The notes below the pieces were generated by a model. That model did not search any database. It was not told the DNA's origin and worked only from the letters and a program-made list of their open reading frames with translations. Of a DNA stretch of 41,748 nucleotides, positions 40,723 to 41,748 are shown one piece after another. This stretch comes from Nostoc sp. LPT. Lineage in GTDB: Bacteria; Cyanobacteriota; Cyanobacteriia; Cyanobacteriales; Nostocaceae. Location of the stretch: the NCBI RefSeq assembly GCF_017115165.1, contig NZ_JABXKF010000137.1:1-41748 (forward strand), written 5' to 3'. Each line of letters begins with the position of its first letter. Within the stretch, counting starts at the first letter, position 1. A program made the position numbers and the translations under genes.

Positions 40723-41472
40723 CTAAATATCAAACAGTTTTCCTCTCGGACGAAGTGCAAATTCAATAGAAGCGTGTTTTGATAAACTCCATATTGTGGC
40801 TTGATTTGCCGTAACTACAGGAATATTTAAATCTGCTTCTAATTCTTCGATTACTTCAAATGTTCTCCATGCCGTACAGGGCAACACAATAGCATCTGCA
40901 CCTTTGTGAGATACCTCTTTGATGAAAGCTGCGGCTTCATCGGGTGACTGATACCAAAGGTAATTCTGTTTCGCTACTTCTTTTGGGCGTTCATCACCTT
41001 TAAACCCCACTATTTCAAAAGGTGCTTCATTCAAAAATGTTTTTAGGGTTTGGTTGTTCCATCCTGGATAAGGGGTGACTACAGAAATTTTCTTGACCTT
41101 GAGATGTATCAACGCTTCTAATAGAGCTAAAGCAGGCACAACAACAGGTACTCCTAGCACCTGCGTCAAACGTTGTTGTAGTTGTTCGGCAAAAACTCGC
41201 CCTCGGTAAAATGTTGCTGTTGTGAAGCCGTATGCTCCAAAATGTACCCCGGCTCTAGCTAATTTTTCTACTTCCTTAACAGCTTCTTCATTGATGTCAT
41301 CCATTGATTCATAGTTCTCATAGGCATGTGAGCGTTGAGCAATCACGCGATGGCTATGAATACTGACTTGACTGGAAAAAGCACAGTGAAAGTCAGGCTC
41401 AAACGTCGTGTTACCTGCGGGTACTAGCAAGCCAAGACGGATCTGCCTACTAGAGTCAGCTTTCGAGTACAT
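40723..41472 (-). CDS. Aspartate/glutamate racemase superfamily, arylmalonate decarboxylase/maleate isomerase-like
   Basis: 249 residues from the ATG at 41472, chosen because AGAGG lies about eight bases before it; a TTG at 41493 is poorly placed. The fold has the family start RLGLLVPAGNTTFEPDF and duplicated Rossmann lobes, with the substrate loop GFTTATFYRG and LPCTAWRTF. Only the C-terminal catalytic cysteine (C199) is visible; the other lobe has Thr where racemases and maleate isomerases keep Cys. A single cysteine is the feature of arylmalonate decarboxylase, so a decarboxylase or isomerase of that type is the best guess. First gene of the minus-strand set 41472-38406; its promoter should lie in the AT-rich 250 bases upstream. 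Confidence 0.8.
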   Translation of the reverse strand: MYSKADSSRQIRLGLLVPAGNTTFEPDFHCAFSSQVSIHSHRVIAQRSHAYENYESMDDINEEAVKEVEKLARAGVHFGAYGFTTATFYRGRVFAEQLQQRLTQVLGVPVVVPALALLEALIHLKVKKISVVTPYPGWNNQTLKTFLNEAPFEIVGFKGDERPKEVAKQNYLWYQSPDEAAAFIKEVSHKGADAIVLPCTAWRTFEVIEELEADLNIPVVTANQATIWSLSKHASIEFALRPRGKLFDI

Positions 41473-41748
41473 AATAATACCTCTTTTTGACAAGCCTGAT
41501 TATGTCTAGATATTTATTTAGTTACACTAATAATTAGGTATGCATATTTTCATAAAGACTATATAATATTTAAAATACGCTAAATCGACCGACAAACTGT
41601 AATATATCATCTAACTGATGTAGATCCCTGCCAGTCAATTATTTAACTGCACTAATCAACACATCTCGCTTCTGTCTTATTGCTTTAGTTGGGGTTGTGC
41701 AATCTCAAATAGTCTGCATGTCACGATGATTACAAGGAAAAGATTTCA
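41473..41748. other. AT-rich upstream region at window end
   Basis: No gene, repeat or RNA gene seen. It must carry the promoter of the minus-strand set. TTAGTTACACTAATAATTAG (about 41518-41537) is a weak inverted repeat that could be an operator. Confidence 0.35.

Overview
The window is chromosomal DNA of a filamentous, probably heterocyst-forming (Nostoc/Anabaena-type) cyanobacterium. The signs are very frequent GCGATCGC (HIP1) palindromes, degenerate short tandem repeats and small dispersed repeats of the kind seen in Nostoc, hopanoid genes, a nitrogenase-cofactor scaffold remnant, and cyanobacterial-type bluetail/RTX and XdhC proteins. There is no rRNA, no recognisable tRNA, no CRISPR array and no intact transposase. 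This is accessory territory: intact metabolic genes sit among decaying genes and small non-autonomous repeats.

Layout. 1-6992 is molybdenum-flavoured: the 3' end of a xanthine dehydrogenase/aldehyde oxidase large subunit cut off at a repeat, a CDF metal transporter between two 43-bp direct repeats, a 21-bp tandem array, a broken macro-domain gene, mocA-like and xdhC maturation genes, a CBS-HEPN protein and a small RHH-Mop (molybdate-binding) protein. 7026-10142 is a large FG-GAP/RTX calcium-binding protein. 10775-14077 holds divergent squalene-hopene cyclase and hpnB. 14262-17325 is a graveyard: a NifE-type gene with two stops, two SRPBCC remnants (one split by a repeat element) and an aldo/keto reductase with one amber codon. 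17326-19321 has a MITE, an IPNS-like oxygenase and a second copy of the repeat element.

19391-23408 is a compact minus-strand operon: methyltransferase, GST-like protein, AprA/SdhA-like flavoprotein and two-cluster ferredoxin. 23620-25208 has small unknown genes, a nonsense-mutated GNAT gene and a DUF433 protein. 25618-27951 is a FAD/NAD(P)-binding protein fused to an ETHE1-like metallo-hydrolase through a dispersed repeat. 28277-30754 has an antitoxin remnant, a VOC protein, an atypical SDR and a broken small gene. 30794-33240 is an ABC exporter that resembles Firmicutes proteins, behind a long leader with its own leader peptide and a terminator hairpin. 33252-37951 holds a BASS transporter, an arylsulfatase and its formylglycine-generating enzyme. 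38406-41472 is a four-gene minus-strand set (GNAT, methyltransferase, HAD phosphatase, arylmalonate-decarboxylase-like).

Themes. (i) Molybdenum: Xdh remnant, XdhC, MocA, the Mop protein and the NifE remnant. (ii) Sulfur: sulfatase plus FGE, ETHE1-like hydrolase, GST and AprA-like flavoprotein/ferredoxin. (iii) Small repeats moving into genes: at least four genes carry an in-frame dispersed repeat, and hpnB carries an in-frame short-repeat block. (iv) Erosion: at least six otherwise intact reading frames are broken by single in-frame stops.
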